A DNA stretch of 64,000 nucleotides from Caballeronia sp. NK8 (GTDB lineage: Bacteria; Pseudomonadota; Gammaproteobacteria; Burkholderiales; Burkholderiaceae). Shown here piece after piece: positions 9,840-19,931 of this stretch. Within the stretch, counting starts at the first letter, position 1. The number at the start of each line of letters is the position of its first letter. Below the pieces are notes generated by a model, which did not search any database, was not told the origin of the DNA, and saw only the letters and a list, made by a program, of their open reading frames with translations. The stretch is from the NCBI RefSeq assembly GCF_018408855.1, contig NZ_AP024328.1, positions 62,001 to 126,000 on the forward strand. Reading direction: 5' to 3'. Made by a program: the position numbers and the translations under genes.

Positions 9840-9946
9840 TCCTTCGATGGGGTCCTCAAAGCCGTCTCGGCGTGCTAAGCGCATGCTATTCCTAAGCTAA
9901 CCGGGCACATTCCGCGGCGAGCAATTATAACTTTCGGGACGGGGAG

Positions 9947-10855
9947 ATGGACCTCATCGAAGCGATGACCATATTCGTGGAGGTTGCAGATACAGAGGGC
10001 TTCAATCGAGCGGCAGGAAAGCTAGGCATTTCAAAGTCGGCGGTCACGCGCGCGATCAGTCAGCTTGAAGATCGGTTGAATGTACGGTTGCTACAACGTA
10101 CAACTCGCCGCGTGTCCCTTACCGAAATCGGCCGCACCTATTTAAATGAGTGCCGCGAAATCCTGAGTCACATCGCCATCACCGAGGCAAACGTTAGCAA
10201 GAGAAGCGCCGAGACTAAAGGAGAGATACGCATCGCGGTTTCGACATCCTTTGCTCTAGAGCGGCTTCCGCCGATCATCGCGGGGTATGTCGAGCAGTAC
10301 CCGGATGTCATTATCCGACTAACGTTGCTTGACCGAGAGATCGACCTCGTAGACGAGGGGTTCGACGTTGCTATAGTGCCAAGCAGGGCCGTCACATCCG
10401 AAACGTCGATTGTCAGAATCATTGCGACGTTTTCTAACATTGCCGTCGCGTCACCGGCGTATGTTCGTACCACCGGGTTACGCCTAAACGTACCGCAAGA
10501 TCTAACGGCGCAGTCGTTCATTGGGCGAATGGTTGATGCGAAAGGAAGAAAGGTCACGTTCGCTGCTCATGACGAAACCCAGACCCTCCACCTAGTCCCG
10601 CGTTTTACCGCAAACAATCTTTTGATGGTGCAGCGAATGACCGTCGAAGGGATGGGATTCTCTCTGCTACCTCAGACGCTAATCGAAACGGAGCTAAGGG
10701 CAGAGACGTTAGTGCCACTAATGGAAAAATTCGAAGTCTTGGAAGATCAAAGCAACATATGCCTAGCTTATCCCAGCCGAAAGTATCTGCGCGCTGTCAC
10801 TCGGACGTTTGTTGATTACGTGGTTGGTTGGCCGCTGGCTGGTGGTCAGGCTTAG
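9947..10855 (+). CDS. LysR-family transcriptional regulator
   Basis: 302 aa. Winged HTH at residues 1-60 (MDLIEAMTIFVEVADTEGF, then AAGKLGISKSAVTRAISQLEDRLNVRLLQRTTRRVSLTE), followed by a substrate-binding domain of the CrgA/DsdC-like subfamily. It is a DNA-binding regulator whose inducer is unknown. It precedes an MFS transporter on the same strand by about 300-400 bp, so it could regulate it, although LysR regulators usually lie divergent to their targets. Confidence 0.9.
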   Translation: MDLIEAMTIFVEVADTEGFNRAAGKLGISKSAVTRAISQLEDRLNVRLLQRTTRRVSLTEIGRTYLNECREILSHIAITEANVSKRSAETKGEIRIAVSTSFALERLPPIIAGYVEQYPDVIIRLTLLDREIDLVDEGFDVAIVPSRAVTSETSIVRIIATFSNIAVASPAYVRTTGLRLNVPQDLTAQSFIGRMVDAKGRKVTFAAHDETQTLHLVPRFTANNLLMVQRMTVEGMGFSLLPQTLIETELRAETLVPLMEKFEVLEDQSNICLAYPSRKYLRAVTRTFVDYVVGWPLAGGQA

Positions 10856-11250
10856 AAAGAGTGCGGGCTGCACACAGCATATATAAAACGGTCGAACTCG
10901 CATCTTCCATGCGTGGCAGGAACGCGGGCGGAGACGAAGATTTCCACGAAGTTTCGGCGCAGTCGCAGCCGACTAGAACGTTGCGTGACAAGGACATAAA
11001 GGACGGCCGATACCCAAATCCTAGTGCATTGGTCATTGCATAAGCGTTTGCGGATCCTAACAATAATCTTTCCGCAAGTTGATCTCAGTAAAACTGGTGC
11101 AATAGGACGCGCTAGGCACCATAACCTGTTATTGCGGGCGTCTCGCCGATGGAAACGTCGACGCTATTCAACCGTCCCGTCGGTGTGCAACGGGCCGGAC
11201 GGCGCACAGTTCGACGGCGACCAGTAATCGAATTTATACAAGCTTCGAAC
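10856..11250. other. Intergenic between LysR and MFS genes
   Basis: No recognisable gene. If translation of the transporter starts at the upstream ATG 11149, about 100 bp of this stretch would be coding. Confidence 0.4.
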
Positions 11251-12663
11251 ATGGACATCTCAGATACGACTACTGACATCAGGACGCAGCACGCGTCCAC
11301 GGAAACTGTTCTTTCAACTCCTGCGGCGATATCGGCCCGTCTCGAGCGGCTGCCGTTCACACGTTGGCACGCTAAGGTTCTTGGCGCGGTGGGCTTTGTG
11401 CATATGACCGACGCGTTCGATGCGTTGACAATCGCATACGTGCTGCCCGTCCTAATCGAGCTGTGGCACCTCTCTCCTGCACAGGCCGGGCTCTTGGTAT
11501 CCGCCGGGTATGTCGGCCAGACAATTGGTGCACTTGCGTTCAGTGCAGCAGCAGAACGATTCGGGCGTCTACGCTCCCTCAGGTGGGTGATAGTGGTCCT
11601 ATCTCTATTGAGTCTTGCGTCCGCGTACGCGCCTGGCTATGTAATTTTTCTCATCATCCGCTTTTGCCAGGGCATTGGGTTGGGCGGGGAGTCGCCAGTC
11701 TCCGCTACATACATGAACGAGCTCTGCCCTGCGCGGATCCGCGGAAGATTGATCTTCGTTCTTCAGTCGACATTTGGCGTCGGCAACTTGCTTGCAGCCA
11801 TCTGCGCACTCTCACTAATTCCAGCGTACGGATGGCAGGTGATGTTCTACATCGGAACCGCACCGATTCTGCTTGCTGTGATCCTTCCGCGGATCGCTCC
11901 CGAGTCACCGCGCTGGCTTTCGATTAACAACCGGGCAACAGAGGCTGAAATGATCGTTGGGCGGATCGAGAGGTCGCTTCCCGAGCACGTGTTCGCAGCG
12001 CTGCCGCCGATGTCGATGAGTGTGGAGCCCCCGCGTGCCCACAAGGAGTCGTTTAGGTCACTGCTATCTTCCGCGTTCGTGCGCCGCACTGTGGTCGTCT
12101 GGGCGATGGCGTGTTGCTCTGGGTTGACCACATACGGCATACTGGTTTGGCTCCCCGCGCTGTATCGCACTGTCTACCACCTTCCGCTTGACGTATCGCT
12201 GCGATACGGCATGTTCAGCATGGTCGCAACTCTTGCAGGCGCCTTGTCTGGAATCTTCTTGATTGATCGTATCGGCCGAAAGAAGACTTTCTGCTTGGCG
12301 TTCACTGCGTCCGCGTTGCCGATGGCGTACTTGGCGCTGAACGGAACGCACAATTCGGCGACGCATGTTGCCGTGCTAGCTTCTGCAAGCATCGCTATGA
12401 TCGCGATCGTGCAATGCGGGATCTTCGTTTACGCGCCGGAGGTGTATCCGACGCGGGTTAGGGCTCGAGGGGCTGGCGCTGCCGCAGCGCTCACCCGACT
12501 TTCTTCGGTAGCTGGTCCACTGGTAATCGGGACACTGCTGACATATTTTCACATTGAGGCAGTGTTCGGCTATCTTGCTGCGGTCGCCGTGACTGGCGCA
12601 TTGGTCTTTGGCTTGTTCGGCATCGAAACTCGCGGTAAGACGTTGGACGAGATATCTGCCTGA
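11251..12663 (+). CDS. MFS transporter, aromatic-acid:H+ symporter-like
   Basis: 470 aa from the ATG at 11251. An in-frame ATG at 11149 would add 34 Arg-rich residues that look non-conserved, so the internal start is preferred; neither has a clear ribosome-binding site. Twelve hydrophobic segments are visible. The motif after TM2 is AAERFGRLRSLRW and its second-half equivalent is DRIGRKK. TM1 carries DAFDALTIAYVLP, the DGxD-like signature region of aromatic-acid symporters. PESPRWL lies near the central loop. It probably imports an organic or aromatic acid, in keeping with nearby catabolic genes. Substrate unproven. Confidence 0.88.
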   Translation: MDISDTTTDIRTQHASTETVLSTPAAISARLERLPFTRWHAKVLGAVGFVHMTDAFDALTIAYVLPVLIELWHLSPAQAGLLVSAGYVGQTIGALAFSAAAERFGRLRSLRWVIVVLSLLSLASAYAPGYVIFLIIRFCQGIGLGGESPVSATYMNELCPARIRGRLIFVLQSTFGVGNLLAAICALSLIPAYGWQVMFYIGTAPILLAVILPRIAPESPRWLSINNRATEAEMIVGRIERSLPEHVFAALPPMSMSVEPPRAHKESFRSLLSSAFVRRTVVVWAMACCSGLTTYGILVWLPALYRTVYHLPLDVSLRYGMFSMVATLAGALSGIFLIDRIGRKKTFCLAFTASALPMAYLALNGTHNSATHVAVLASASIAMIAIVQCGIFVYAPEVYPTRVRARGAGAAAALTRLSSVAGPLVIGTLLTYFHIEAVFGYLAAVAVTGALVFGLFGIETRGKTLDEISA

Positions 12664-13233
12664 TGGCCTGATACTCCGAACTATCGAGCTTTTGCGGAAT
12701 GCGCGGTAATCCTCAACGACTCTGGGTAGTGCGCCCGCGCGGCGCACTTGCGATAATTATTGCGCCGGGAGGGTTCATGCACAAATCGCGATTTCCTGCC
12801 GCCCCAGAACTCGACGAACCCGAGCCGTGCGTTGACTAACGACATCCCGGTGTAGCGTGGACTTCGCTGATGCGAGAGAAGATTGGTGGCTAACAAAGCG
12901 ACGATCGATGCTCGTTGCGCACGCTAATCAACGGCTTCGTGTGGCAACATGGCGACTGAACCCAAAAAGCGCCAGATATGAAGCGTGAGCCGAGTGAAGC
13001 GCCGTCTGGGATAGAGATGTGCTGACTTTCGGCACAAAATAAACTAGCCCACTCGGTGCGACGTGGCGCTCTTGGTGGCACTGCTCATTTTAGATCCCAC
13101 GAGTGTCGAGCATCTCTGCGAGATCGTCAGATCGCAGGGTCGGTGACAATATGGAAACCTAATTGATGGAGCCTGTGCTGCGATAGACAGTGGCAGTGGA
13201 AAGTTAGACCAATAACGACGGAGATGTGGAATC
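12664..13233. other. Intergenic about 570 bp, no gene recognised
   Basis: Separates the MFS gene from the alpha/beta hydrolase. No convincing coding frame. Small dyads are present around 12740-12770 but lack a T-tract, so no terminator is claimed. Confidence 0.4.
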
Positions 13234-14175
13234 ATGGAACGAAGGCACTTCCTAACGAATGTGTCCGTTGGCGCCGTTGCGACTGGCATGTCCTTAGCTG
13301 GTCGTGCAAGTGCAGGGCGCCCAGATTCGAGGCCAACATTTGTCTTCGTGCACGGCGCGTGGCACGGAGGTTGGTGTTGGTCAAGTGTTACCAGCTTGCT
13401 AGCGCGTCGGGGTGTTCAAGGGATCACTTTGGATCTTCCGGGGCACGGCCTGTCGGCGCAATTCCCTGCTGCGTACGCTCCTGGGGCGTCTAACACTGGA
13501 GGTCTGGCAACGGAGATATCGCCGCTCGCCAGTATTTCGCTAGCAGATTACAGGGACCACGTTCTCGCTATTATTAGGGGGTTGGTCTCAGAGGGCCGTG
13601 GTCCGGTTGTGCTGGTGGGGCACAGTTTGGGCGGTGTGACGCTAAATGCGGTTGCGGAATCCGAGCCGAGCCTCGTGAAGAGATTGGTTTATCTGACCGC
13701 GTTCGTGCCGGTGGCGCAACCAACCGTACTTGATTACTTGCAGCAGCCAAATTTTGCTGGTTCAGGACTCCCGCCGCTGTTTTATGGTGATCCTAGCAAA
13801 ATAGGCGCGGCACGGATTAATCCGAATGCTGGCGACTCGACATACGTCGCAAGGGTTCGCGACGCGCTCTACTCGGACGTACCTCCAAGCGTTTTGAATG
13901 CGACGCTCAATATGTTGACTCCAGATGAGCCGATTAGGGGGTTGTCGGACCCGGCGACGGTGACGCCGGGGCATTGGGGCACCGTACCTCGAACGTTCAT
14001 TAGGTGCACGAGCGATAACGCGATTCCGCTCGCAGCGCAAGACCAAATGATAGCTGAAGCGAATAGGCTCACGCCGCGCAATCCCTTTAGGGTGGAAACG
14101 TTAGACAGCAGCCACTCGTCGTTTCTCTCACGGCCTGCTGAGCTCGCCGATTTGTTGCTTGAGGAGACGCAGTGA
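13234..14175 (+). CDS. Exported alpha/beta-fold hydrolase (esterase-like)
   Basis: 313 aa. The N-terminus (MERRHFLTNVSVGAVATG, then AGRASAG) looks like a twin-arginine signal in which RRHFL follows the first residues. FVHGAWHGGWCWSSV (about 38-52) forms the oxyanion-hole strand. The nucleophile is S131 in VGHSLGG, and the catalytic His is probably H294 in SSHSSFL. This resembles the plant methylesterase/EstC-like group of alpha/beta hydrolases acting on small esters or lactones. It is a single gene followed 142 bp later by xdhC on the same strand. Substrate unknown. Confidence 0.88.
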   Translation: MERRHFLTNVSVGAVATGMSLAGRASAGRPDSRPTFVFVHGAWHGGWCWSSVTSLLARRGVQGITLDLPGHGLSAQFPAAYAPGASNTGGLATEISPLASISLADYRDHVLAIIRGLVSEGRGPVVLVGHSLGGVTLNAVAESEPSLVKRLVYLTAFVPVAQPTVLDYLQQPNFAGSGLPPLFYGDPSKIGAARINPNAGDSTYVARVRDALYSDVPPSVLNATLNMLTPDEPIRGLSDPATVTPGHWGTVPRTFIRCTSDNAIPLAAQDQMIAEANRLTPRNPFRVETLDSSHSSFLSRPAELADLLLEETQ

Positions 14176-14317
14176 ACGCGCCCGTATGCTTCCGGGTCTT
14201 CGACAATCCTAGTAAGTTTCGATGTGTGCCGCGTTCCTTTTCCAGCTTGCAACTAGCGATCAACGGGAGTTCGTTCAAAGCGATTGTTTCCGTGTTCGCT
14301 AGCCGAGGTGAGAAGAA

Positions 14318-15346
14318 ATGGACAGCGTGGATCTCGAAGTCCTGAAGAACAGCGCGCGATGGCTCGAAGAGGGACATCGCGCGCTGCTCGTGACGGTCGT
14401 GAAGACATGGGGCTCGTCGCCGAGACCCGAGGGGGCGATGCTCGCCGTGCGTGACGATGGCCACGTCGTCGGTTCGGTGTCGGGCGGGTGCATCGAGGAC
14501 GATCTCATCAACCGGGCGCGGCAGCGGGGCATCGAGCAGACGAAGCCGGAAGCGGTGAAGTACGGCATCAGCGCGGAAGAGGCGCATCGCTTCGGCTTGC
14601 CGTGCGGCGGCACGATCCAGCTCGTGCTGGAGCCGCTGACGACGGAAAGCGGCATCGCGGAATTGTGCGCGGCGGTGGAAAGCGGCAGGCTCGTCGCGCG
14701 CACGCTCGACATGGCCACGGGCGCGGCGCGCCTCGAACCGGCGCAGGCCACCGACGGCGTGCTCTTCGACGACGCGCATCTGCTGACGATTCACGGCCCG
14801 CGTTACCGGATGCTCGTGGTCGGCGCGGGGCAGTTGTCGCGCTATCTGTGCAGTATCGCGGTCGGGCTGGATTATCAGGTGACCGTGTGCGATCCGCGCG
14901 AGGAATACACGGAAGAGTGGAATGTGCCCGGCACAACGATCGTGCGAACCATGCCCGACGACACGGTCATGGAGATGAAGCTCGACGAACGCTGCGCGGT
15001 CATCGCCCTCACGCACGATCCGAAGCTCGACGATCTCGCGCTGATGGAGGCGCTGAAAACGCCCGCGTTCTATGTCGGCGCGCTCGGTTCGCGGCGCAAC
15101 AACGCGGCGCGGCGCGAGCGTCTGAAGGAGTTCGATCTCAGCGAAGCCGAGCTGGCGCGGCTGCATGGGCCGGTGGGCATTTATATCGGCAGCCGGACGC
15201 CGCCGGAAATCGCGGTGTCGATTCTCGCGGAAGTCACGGCGGCGAAGAACGGCGTGTTGGTGCACGACCTGCTAAAAATAGAAGCCGCAAAAGCGGGTCG
15301 CGAGCGCATAAAGACGTCCCGCAACGAAAGAGAGCCTTACGGCTAA
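14318..15346 (+). CDS. xdhC: XdhC/CoxF-family molybdenum cofactor insertion protein
   Basis: 342 aa. The N-terminal XdhC/CoxI domain contains VKTWGSSPRPEGAMLAVRDD and GSVSGGCIEDDLI (about 27-66). The C-terminal Rossmann-like XdhC domain contains MLVVGAGQLSRYLCSIA (about 165) and GALGSRRNNAARRERL (about 248). XdhC proteins bind the molybdenum cofactor, promote its sulfuration and deliver it to xanthine-dehydrogenase-family enzymes. The Cox-like enzyme at 560-4231 is the only such enzyme in the window and is the likely client, though 10 kb away. Codon bias is strongly GC3, unlike the structural genes, so the two may have different origins. A GAGGTGAGAAG-type ribosome-binding site precedes the ATG. 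Confidence 0.92.
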   Translation: MDSVDLEVLKNSARWLEEGHRALLVTVVKTWGSSPRPEGAMLAVRDDGHVVGSVSGGCIEDDLINRARQRGIEQTKPEAVKYGISAEEAHRFGLPCGGTIQLVLEPLTTESGIAELCAAVESGRLVARTLDMATGAARLEPAQATDGVLFDDAHLLTIHGPRYRMLVVGAGQLSRYLCSIAVGLDYQVTVCDPREEYTEEWNVPGTTIVRTMPDDTVMEMKLDERCAVIALTHDPKLDDLALMEALKTPAFYVGALGSRRNNAARRERLKEFDLSEAELARLHGPVGIYIGSRTPPEIAVSILAEVTAAKNGVLVHDLLKIEAAKAGRERIKTSRNEREPYG

Positions 15347-16058
15347 CCGTGGTGGAACAGCGGCAGCACCCGAAAAATTCAGCTATCGCGTGGCGCATAA
15401 TACCGCCTCGCTAGTTACACCTGACGTGCGTTGCCCAGCTCCAGCGCCTAACTTCAGCAAGAATATTGTCTTCTATACAGGAGCACCGGACTTGAGGGGC
15501 ACACGTGTATCCGGTTTGCGCCGCCGGGGCCGTCTCTACCGTCTTCCGACAAAGGGAACGCATGATGACGGCGACGATCCATTCGATGATCGTGAGCGAC
15601 GCTGTTACCGTTGCATGCTGTCGGCGTTCTGCATTTTTTGTCTTGCGGTCACCACCGCCTCCATCGCCTTATCGCTTTTCAGGCGGATGCTTGAGACACG
15701 GTAGCGCGGCTGCACCTGATTACGGCCAGTCGTATGGCCCTGACTCGTTGCAGCTATCGACCCCCGCACTGTGTATCGCAGAGCCTAAAGCGGCCCCCGC
15801 GATCGGTATGGCCCGCCTCGGAACTCGAGAAGGCGTGAACGGGTCTTTAACGACCGCCATCTATTCCACCCGGAGATTGGCCATGGATGGCCCGCTGTGC
15901 CGCGGTTTTTATAATTTATAGGCTAAAGAGAGGTCGGGCTTGTAGTCGTACGTGGTCTCGATTTAAGTCCGGGACACCGGTCATCTCATGACGGTCGGCT
16001 TATTCGACAAGGCGAAGCAGTGTTTCCCGGGTCCGGAGGAGAAGTTCGTCACGTTTTG
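15347..16058. other. Intergenic about 700 bp, no gene recognised
   Basis: Between xdhC and the minus-strand terminator. Open frames are short, with no domain-like content. Confidence 0.4.
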
Positions 16059-16107
16059 AAAAAAAAGCCGACGCTTGGGCGTCGGCGAAAGGGCTCGTTG
16101 CGAGCCC
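16059..16107 (-). terminator. Rho-independent terminator with a second upstream hairpin
   Basis: Read on the minus strand, stem GCCGACGC (16086-16079), loop of 4, and GCGTCGGC (16074-16067) are followed by eight T (16066-16059). Just upstream lies a second perfect hairpin, GGGCTCG/CGAGCCC with a 3-nt loop (16107-16091). It lies about 95 bp beyond the stop of the minus-strand LysR gene and could end that transcript or a separate small RNA. Confidence 0.88.
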
Positions 16108-16201
16108 CTGAGAGACTTGTACTCCCATGCTTCGTTATCGACCAGCGGCAAATGATTGATATAAAAGCGGGCAAAACGGGTCCTCACAAGTCGTCGCTCT
16201 T

Positions 16202-17089
16202 CTAGCGCCGAAGACCTGAAAGTATTGCATTAGCAAGAAAATCGCATGGCGGTCTAGTAGACGTCGCGCTTCTTGCAAGAATCATTTCAAGCGCAGCCAT
16301 CTTCGGCAATCCGTGCTGCGAGCCTAGTATCTCGAAGTGCTTGGGGACGGCGCACTGAGCCAGCGGGACCACGGCGAGCCCTGCTTCCGCCATCGACAAT
16401 AAGCCGAGGAGACTGGGGCTCTCGAACGACGTTCGGTATCTGATGCCTCCGCTTTCAAGGCTGCGAAGCGCGTTCTCCCGCGCAACGCTTCCTGACAAAA
16501 AAACGGCGATTGGCAAAGGCCTCTCTCGCCATATTTGCGCTGATGTCGGTACCGCGGCCCATTCCATTGGTTCGAAACGGATGAATTCGCCCGACAGCCC
16601 TTTCACACGAGTGGCGCAGACAAGGTCCACTGAACCCTCCTTGACCATAGGAGCTAGCGCAACACTCGGCAACCCAACGACCTGGATTTCGACTTTGGGA
16701 TAGGTCGCTGAAAACTCCTTCAGAATCGGAGGAAGAAGCGACGAGGCGTACTCATCCGGCACCCCTATGCTTACGCGCCCCGTCACGTCGGGGCGCACGA
16801 CGGCAGCCCACGCTTCGTCGCGCATGGAAAGCATTCGACGAGCATACGCGAGCAGGATCTCGCCATCCTGTGTTGGTACCACGCTTCGCGGCTTGCGGAC
16901 GAAGAGCGACTTGCAAAGCGCCATTTCAAGCGCCTTAACTTGCATGCTGACAGCTGATTGTGATCGGCTCACCGCCTTCGCAGCACGGCTAATACTGCCA
17001 GTGTCCGCCACAGCGACGATCATCGCCATTACGTCGAAGTCCAGTGTTCTTGGGCACATGGACCTGACCGTGCGACGGTTTTCGTTCAT
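16202..17089 (-). CDS. LysR-family transcriptional regulator
   Basis: 295 aa. The N-terminal HTH (about 14-75) contains LDFDVMAMIVAVADTGSISRAAKAVSRSQSAVSMQVKALE, and a type-2 periplasmic-binding-like effector domain begins near residue 95 (GRVSIGVPDEYASSLLPPIL). The first dozen residues are basic, and a later Met (MCPRTLDFD, residue 11) is an equally plausible start. No neighbour on the same strand suggests a target. The transcript is probably ended by the double hairpin at 16059-16107. Confidence 0.88.
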   Translation of the reverse strand: MNENRRTVRSMCPRTLDFDVMAMIVAVADTGSISRAAKAVSRSQSAVSMQVKALEMALCKSLFVRKPRSVVPTQDGEILLAYARRMLSMRDEAWAAVVRPDVTGRVSIGVPDEYASSLLPPILKEFSATYPKVEIQVVGLPSVALAPMVKEGSVDLVCATRVKGLSGEFIRFEPMEWAAVPTSAQIWRERPLPIAVFLSGSVARENALRSLESGGIRYRTSFESPSLLGLLSMAEAGLAVVPLAQCAVPKHFEILGSQHGLPKMAALEMILARSATSTRPPCDFLANAILSGLRR

Positions 17090-17634
17090 ACAGCTGCCTC
17101 TTGGGATCGATGGAACGGCTCCTCCGCGCGGCAGACAAGCGCATGAGTGAAACTTGGGCTGAATCCGTCACGCGACTTTCACATCTTGTTATGTTTGCTC
17201 AGAATGCGCGAGAAGTAGTTACGATCGATGGAGCATTTTTAGACGCTAGGCACCTTTCGACTTACCTTCAGGCCTAGGACCAACTGGGGGTCTTTAGGTC
17301 AATGGGTGTAGTGCGACCAGCAAAGCCGGCGCGTAGGACATTGGGTGCGTGACTGCGATCGCTCACCCGCTTTTGTTGCTTATATGCTCCGTATACGTTA
17401 TGGGAACCAGAGCGCGCTTAAGCATCATTTCGAGCTGTCGCTAGCGACAAATCACATCGAGCATCGCGGACGCTAGCAAACAACGCTGTGGGAAGCGTCA
17501 TCATAATCTGGTCCGCGCGAAGCCCGACCGCCGTGAGCGATGCAGCCCCTCATCGGACCGCCAGAAGGGATGTCATCACTCGCGTGCAGTTCGACCGACC
17601 AGCTGGCCAGTGCGGTTAGAACGAGCAAATCATC
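17090..17634. other. Intergenic about 545 bp, no gene recognised
   Basis: Upstream of the minus-strand LysR gene and downstream of the DUF4148 gene. No coding frame or clear regulatory site was recognised. Confidence 0.4.
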
Positions 17635-17913
17635 TTACCGAGATCCGGAAGCACTCGTGCCGTCGGTCACAGGGCCGTACTGTGAATCAATGGAACGCTC
17701 GGCGGCTACCTTGCGCTCAGCGGCTTGCAAGTTGAGCGGATAGTCTGCGCCTGAACTGCGCGACGGATTGTACCCGGCCTTTTCCAGCGCGACGAGCTCC
17801 GCCTTGAGCTGAGCCCTCGTGACCGGTGTTGCGTTCTGTGCTGTTGCCATCCCTGACGACGCCAACGCGACCACAGCCATTGCGACCGTCACGACATTAT
17901 TGAACCGTTTCAT
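17635..17913 (-). CDS. DUF4148 domain-containing small exported protein
   Basis: 92 aa. Signal peptide about residues 1-25 (MKRFNNVVTVAMAVVALASSGMATAQ), then the DUF4148 core: VTRAQLKAELVALEKAGYNPSRSSGADYP followed by NLQAAERKVAAE. The family is abundant in Burkholderia, periplasmic, and of unknown function. A second, more divergent member is at 51864-52172. Confidence 0.92.
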   Translation of the reverse strand: MKRFNNVVTVAMAVVALASSGMATAQNATPVTRAQLKAELVALEKAGYNPSRSSGADYPLNLQAAERKVAAERSIDSQYGPVTDGTSASGSR

Positions 17914-18554
17914 ATCTCACCTTTCGAAGTTTGAGCAACGCCGTCTTTTCTGGGCGGTGCAAGTGGTATGGAAGAAGTTTAAGAGGAGGGGTGAGAGGAG
18001 AGAAGCCCACAGCTGGGGGACAGTTTGTCCCCGAAATGGCAACAATGAGCGTGAAGAGAGATCGATCAGCAGCTGCGCGCCTAGGGATGAGAGTCGCTGT
18101 ACGGAGGTGCGTGTACGAGCCTCGCGGAAAGTGCGGCTGATCCCGGAAAAGATATCGATTGGACGATACCGTATCAACACGGTGGCTGATAGTTGAGTTG
18201 CCACAAATATCAAAGTAGCTGGAACGCCCCAACCGCCGGTCCTAGCCGCAGGCGATACCATATATCGCCGCTATGGGGTAAGGACAAAGACCGTAAGATT
18301 TTGTGGAACGATTTCGGTTGTGCCGGGTCGGCGTCAACCATTCGTCAGCTTAAAATTTCCACACGATTCGCGATCCCAACCGCGCTTTTCCTATTGGAAA
18401 TGGGCGGGCCGAAGGCATGTCCGCAAGGGCGGTACGCGCTCCAAGTCGTTTAAAACTTGTGTTTGAGGAAAGCAAATCTATAACGCGTTAGCGAGCTTGA
18501 TTTTTATCGACTCGTGCTTGTTACCGCTCGAGAACTGACTAAAAGGTGTCCACA
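17914..18554. other. Intergenic about 640 bp with one perfect inverted repeat
   Basis: No recognisable gene. A perfect inverted repeat GGGGACA-GTT-TGTCCCC lies at 18016-18032. It has no T-tract, so it is more likely a protein-binding dyad or chance than a terminator. An AAGG ribosome-binding site for the following lipoprotein gene lies at the right edge, about 9 nt before its ATG. Confidence 0.4.
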
Positions 18555-19028
18555 ATGCTAAGAAGCAGGCTCTGTTGGGTCGCATTACTCTTGGTTCTGC
18601 AGGCCTGTCAGACTCCTCCACTTCCCGAGAGCGCAGGCGAACGAAACTCTAGATTCACCTATATACCGATTGATCCGTTGCCGACCTCAGCGAGCTTGGG
18701 GGATAGTTGCCCAGACGGCTATTCAGTCGAACCATATATGGATCTATTTCCAGACCAAGCGGTGCGGATAGCGATTGCATCGTTCGACGTGCAAGGGAAT
18801 TTGTCGATTGGTCCAGCAGCAAAGTTCGGGACGGAAAACAATATCTATCAGGTCACCATGGACTTCATTTCGGTAGACACTAAGAACGCAACTGTGTTTG
18901 TCGAAGGTATTTTCGGCAACTGGGGGAGGGGCAGCCCCGTCCGGTGTAGCTAAGCCGGCTTACAAAATCACAAAGGACCCGGATAATCCGGCTTGGGCAA
19001 GCTACGATAAGAACAAAAGTTACCCTAA

Positions 19029-19931
19029 GAGGCGCTAACAAAATGACGTTCGCAGTTGTCGCCAGCATATGATGCAGCAAGCGATTTTCATGAAGGCTTC
19101 GTGGATAAACGCGAGCCGTTCGAAGCGGATGCGCAGTCGGCGGAAGTTGTGAAGCCACGAAATGGTCCGCTCCACGACCCAGCGTGTTTTACCCAATCCG
19201 CTGCCGTGAGGCTGGCCGCGCCGAGCAATTTCCGTGGCAATGCCCGCTGCGTGCAACGGACGTCGATGTTTGTCGTGGTCGTAGCCTCTGTCGCCTTGAA
19301 CGACCCGAGGCTTCGATAGTGGTCTGCCAGGCTTGCCGCTGATGGGCGGAATAGCCTCGACCAGTGCTTGAAGTTGAGTGACGTCGTTGCGGTTGGCGCC
19401 GGTCAGTATCACCGCGAGCGGAATGCCCTGCGCTTCGGTGAGGAGGTGGTGCTTTGAACCGGGTCGCGCGCGATCTGTGGGATTCGGTCCCGTTTTTGAC
19501 CCGCGCCCATAGCACGGATTGAAGAGGAGTCGACGATGACTCGAGACCAGTCGATTTGGTCGGCGGCCCGAAGCCGCGTAAGGAGCAACTCGTGCAACTC
19601 GTCCCAGACGCCTGCCTCCTGCCAGTCACGCAGGCGACGCCAGCAACTCATGCCACTGCCGCAACCCATCTCGCGAGGAAGAAGGTCCCAGCGCAGGCCA
19701 GTCTGCAAGACGAAGAGGATGCCTGTGAGCACCGCACGATTGTCGAGCGGTTTGCGCCCTGGGTAACGGTGGCGTCGTAGTTTTGGAGGGGGCAGTAACG
19801 GTTCGATGAGTGCCCAGAGTTCGTCGTCGAGTATAGGTTTAGCCATGTTCCTTTCATCGCCGAAACAATGAACAGGTTAACAGCATTCATCGAGGGTTAG
19901 CAGCCCCTTTTCTTCATTTTGTTAAGGGTTC
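19029..19931 (-). mobile_element. IS5-family insertion sequence, 903 bp
   Basis: Terminal inverted repeats are GAGGCGCTAACAAAATG (left, 19029-19045) and GAACCCTTAACAAAATG (right, read inward from 19931), matching at 13 of 17 positions. They are flanked by a TAA target duplication (19026-19028 and 19932-19934). It contains one minus-strand transposase in two frames. Size, TA-type target and orfA/orfB layout fit the IS427-like part of the IS5 family. It interrupts the lipoprotein pseudogene. Confidence 0.88.
19035..19846 (-). CDS. IS5-family transposase (two frames, probable programmed -1 frameshift)
   Basis: The first frame (19846-19409) starts MAKPILDDELWALIEPLLPP and holds the DUF4096-like N-terminus plus the first catalytic Asp in VIVDSSSIRAM. 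The second frame (to 19035) carries ILTGANRNDVTQL, the second Asp in GDRGYDHDKHR, and the catalytic Glu in RWVVERTISWLHNFRRL. The two overlap. On the minus strand a run of five A after GGTC (near 19487) lets Lys-tRNA slip back one base, giving GQKTGPNPTDRARPGS and joining the frames. The protein cuts and moves the IS by DDE chemistry. It appears intact if the slippage works. Confidence 0.88.

Noticed and set aside
14087..15265. Long minus-strand open frame opposite xdhC
   Set aside because: Arg/His-rich translation with no motifs; it is the usual shadow of a GC3-rich gene.
18016..18032. Perfect 7-bp inverted repeat as a terminator
   Set aside because: No following T-tract and no gene ending nearby; recorded only as a dyad.
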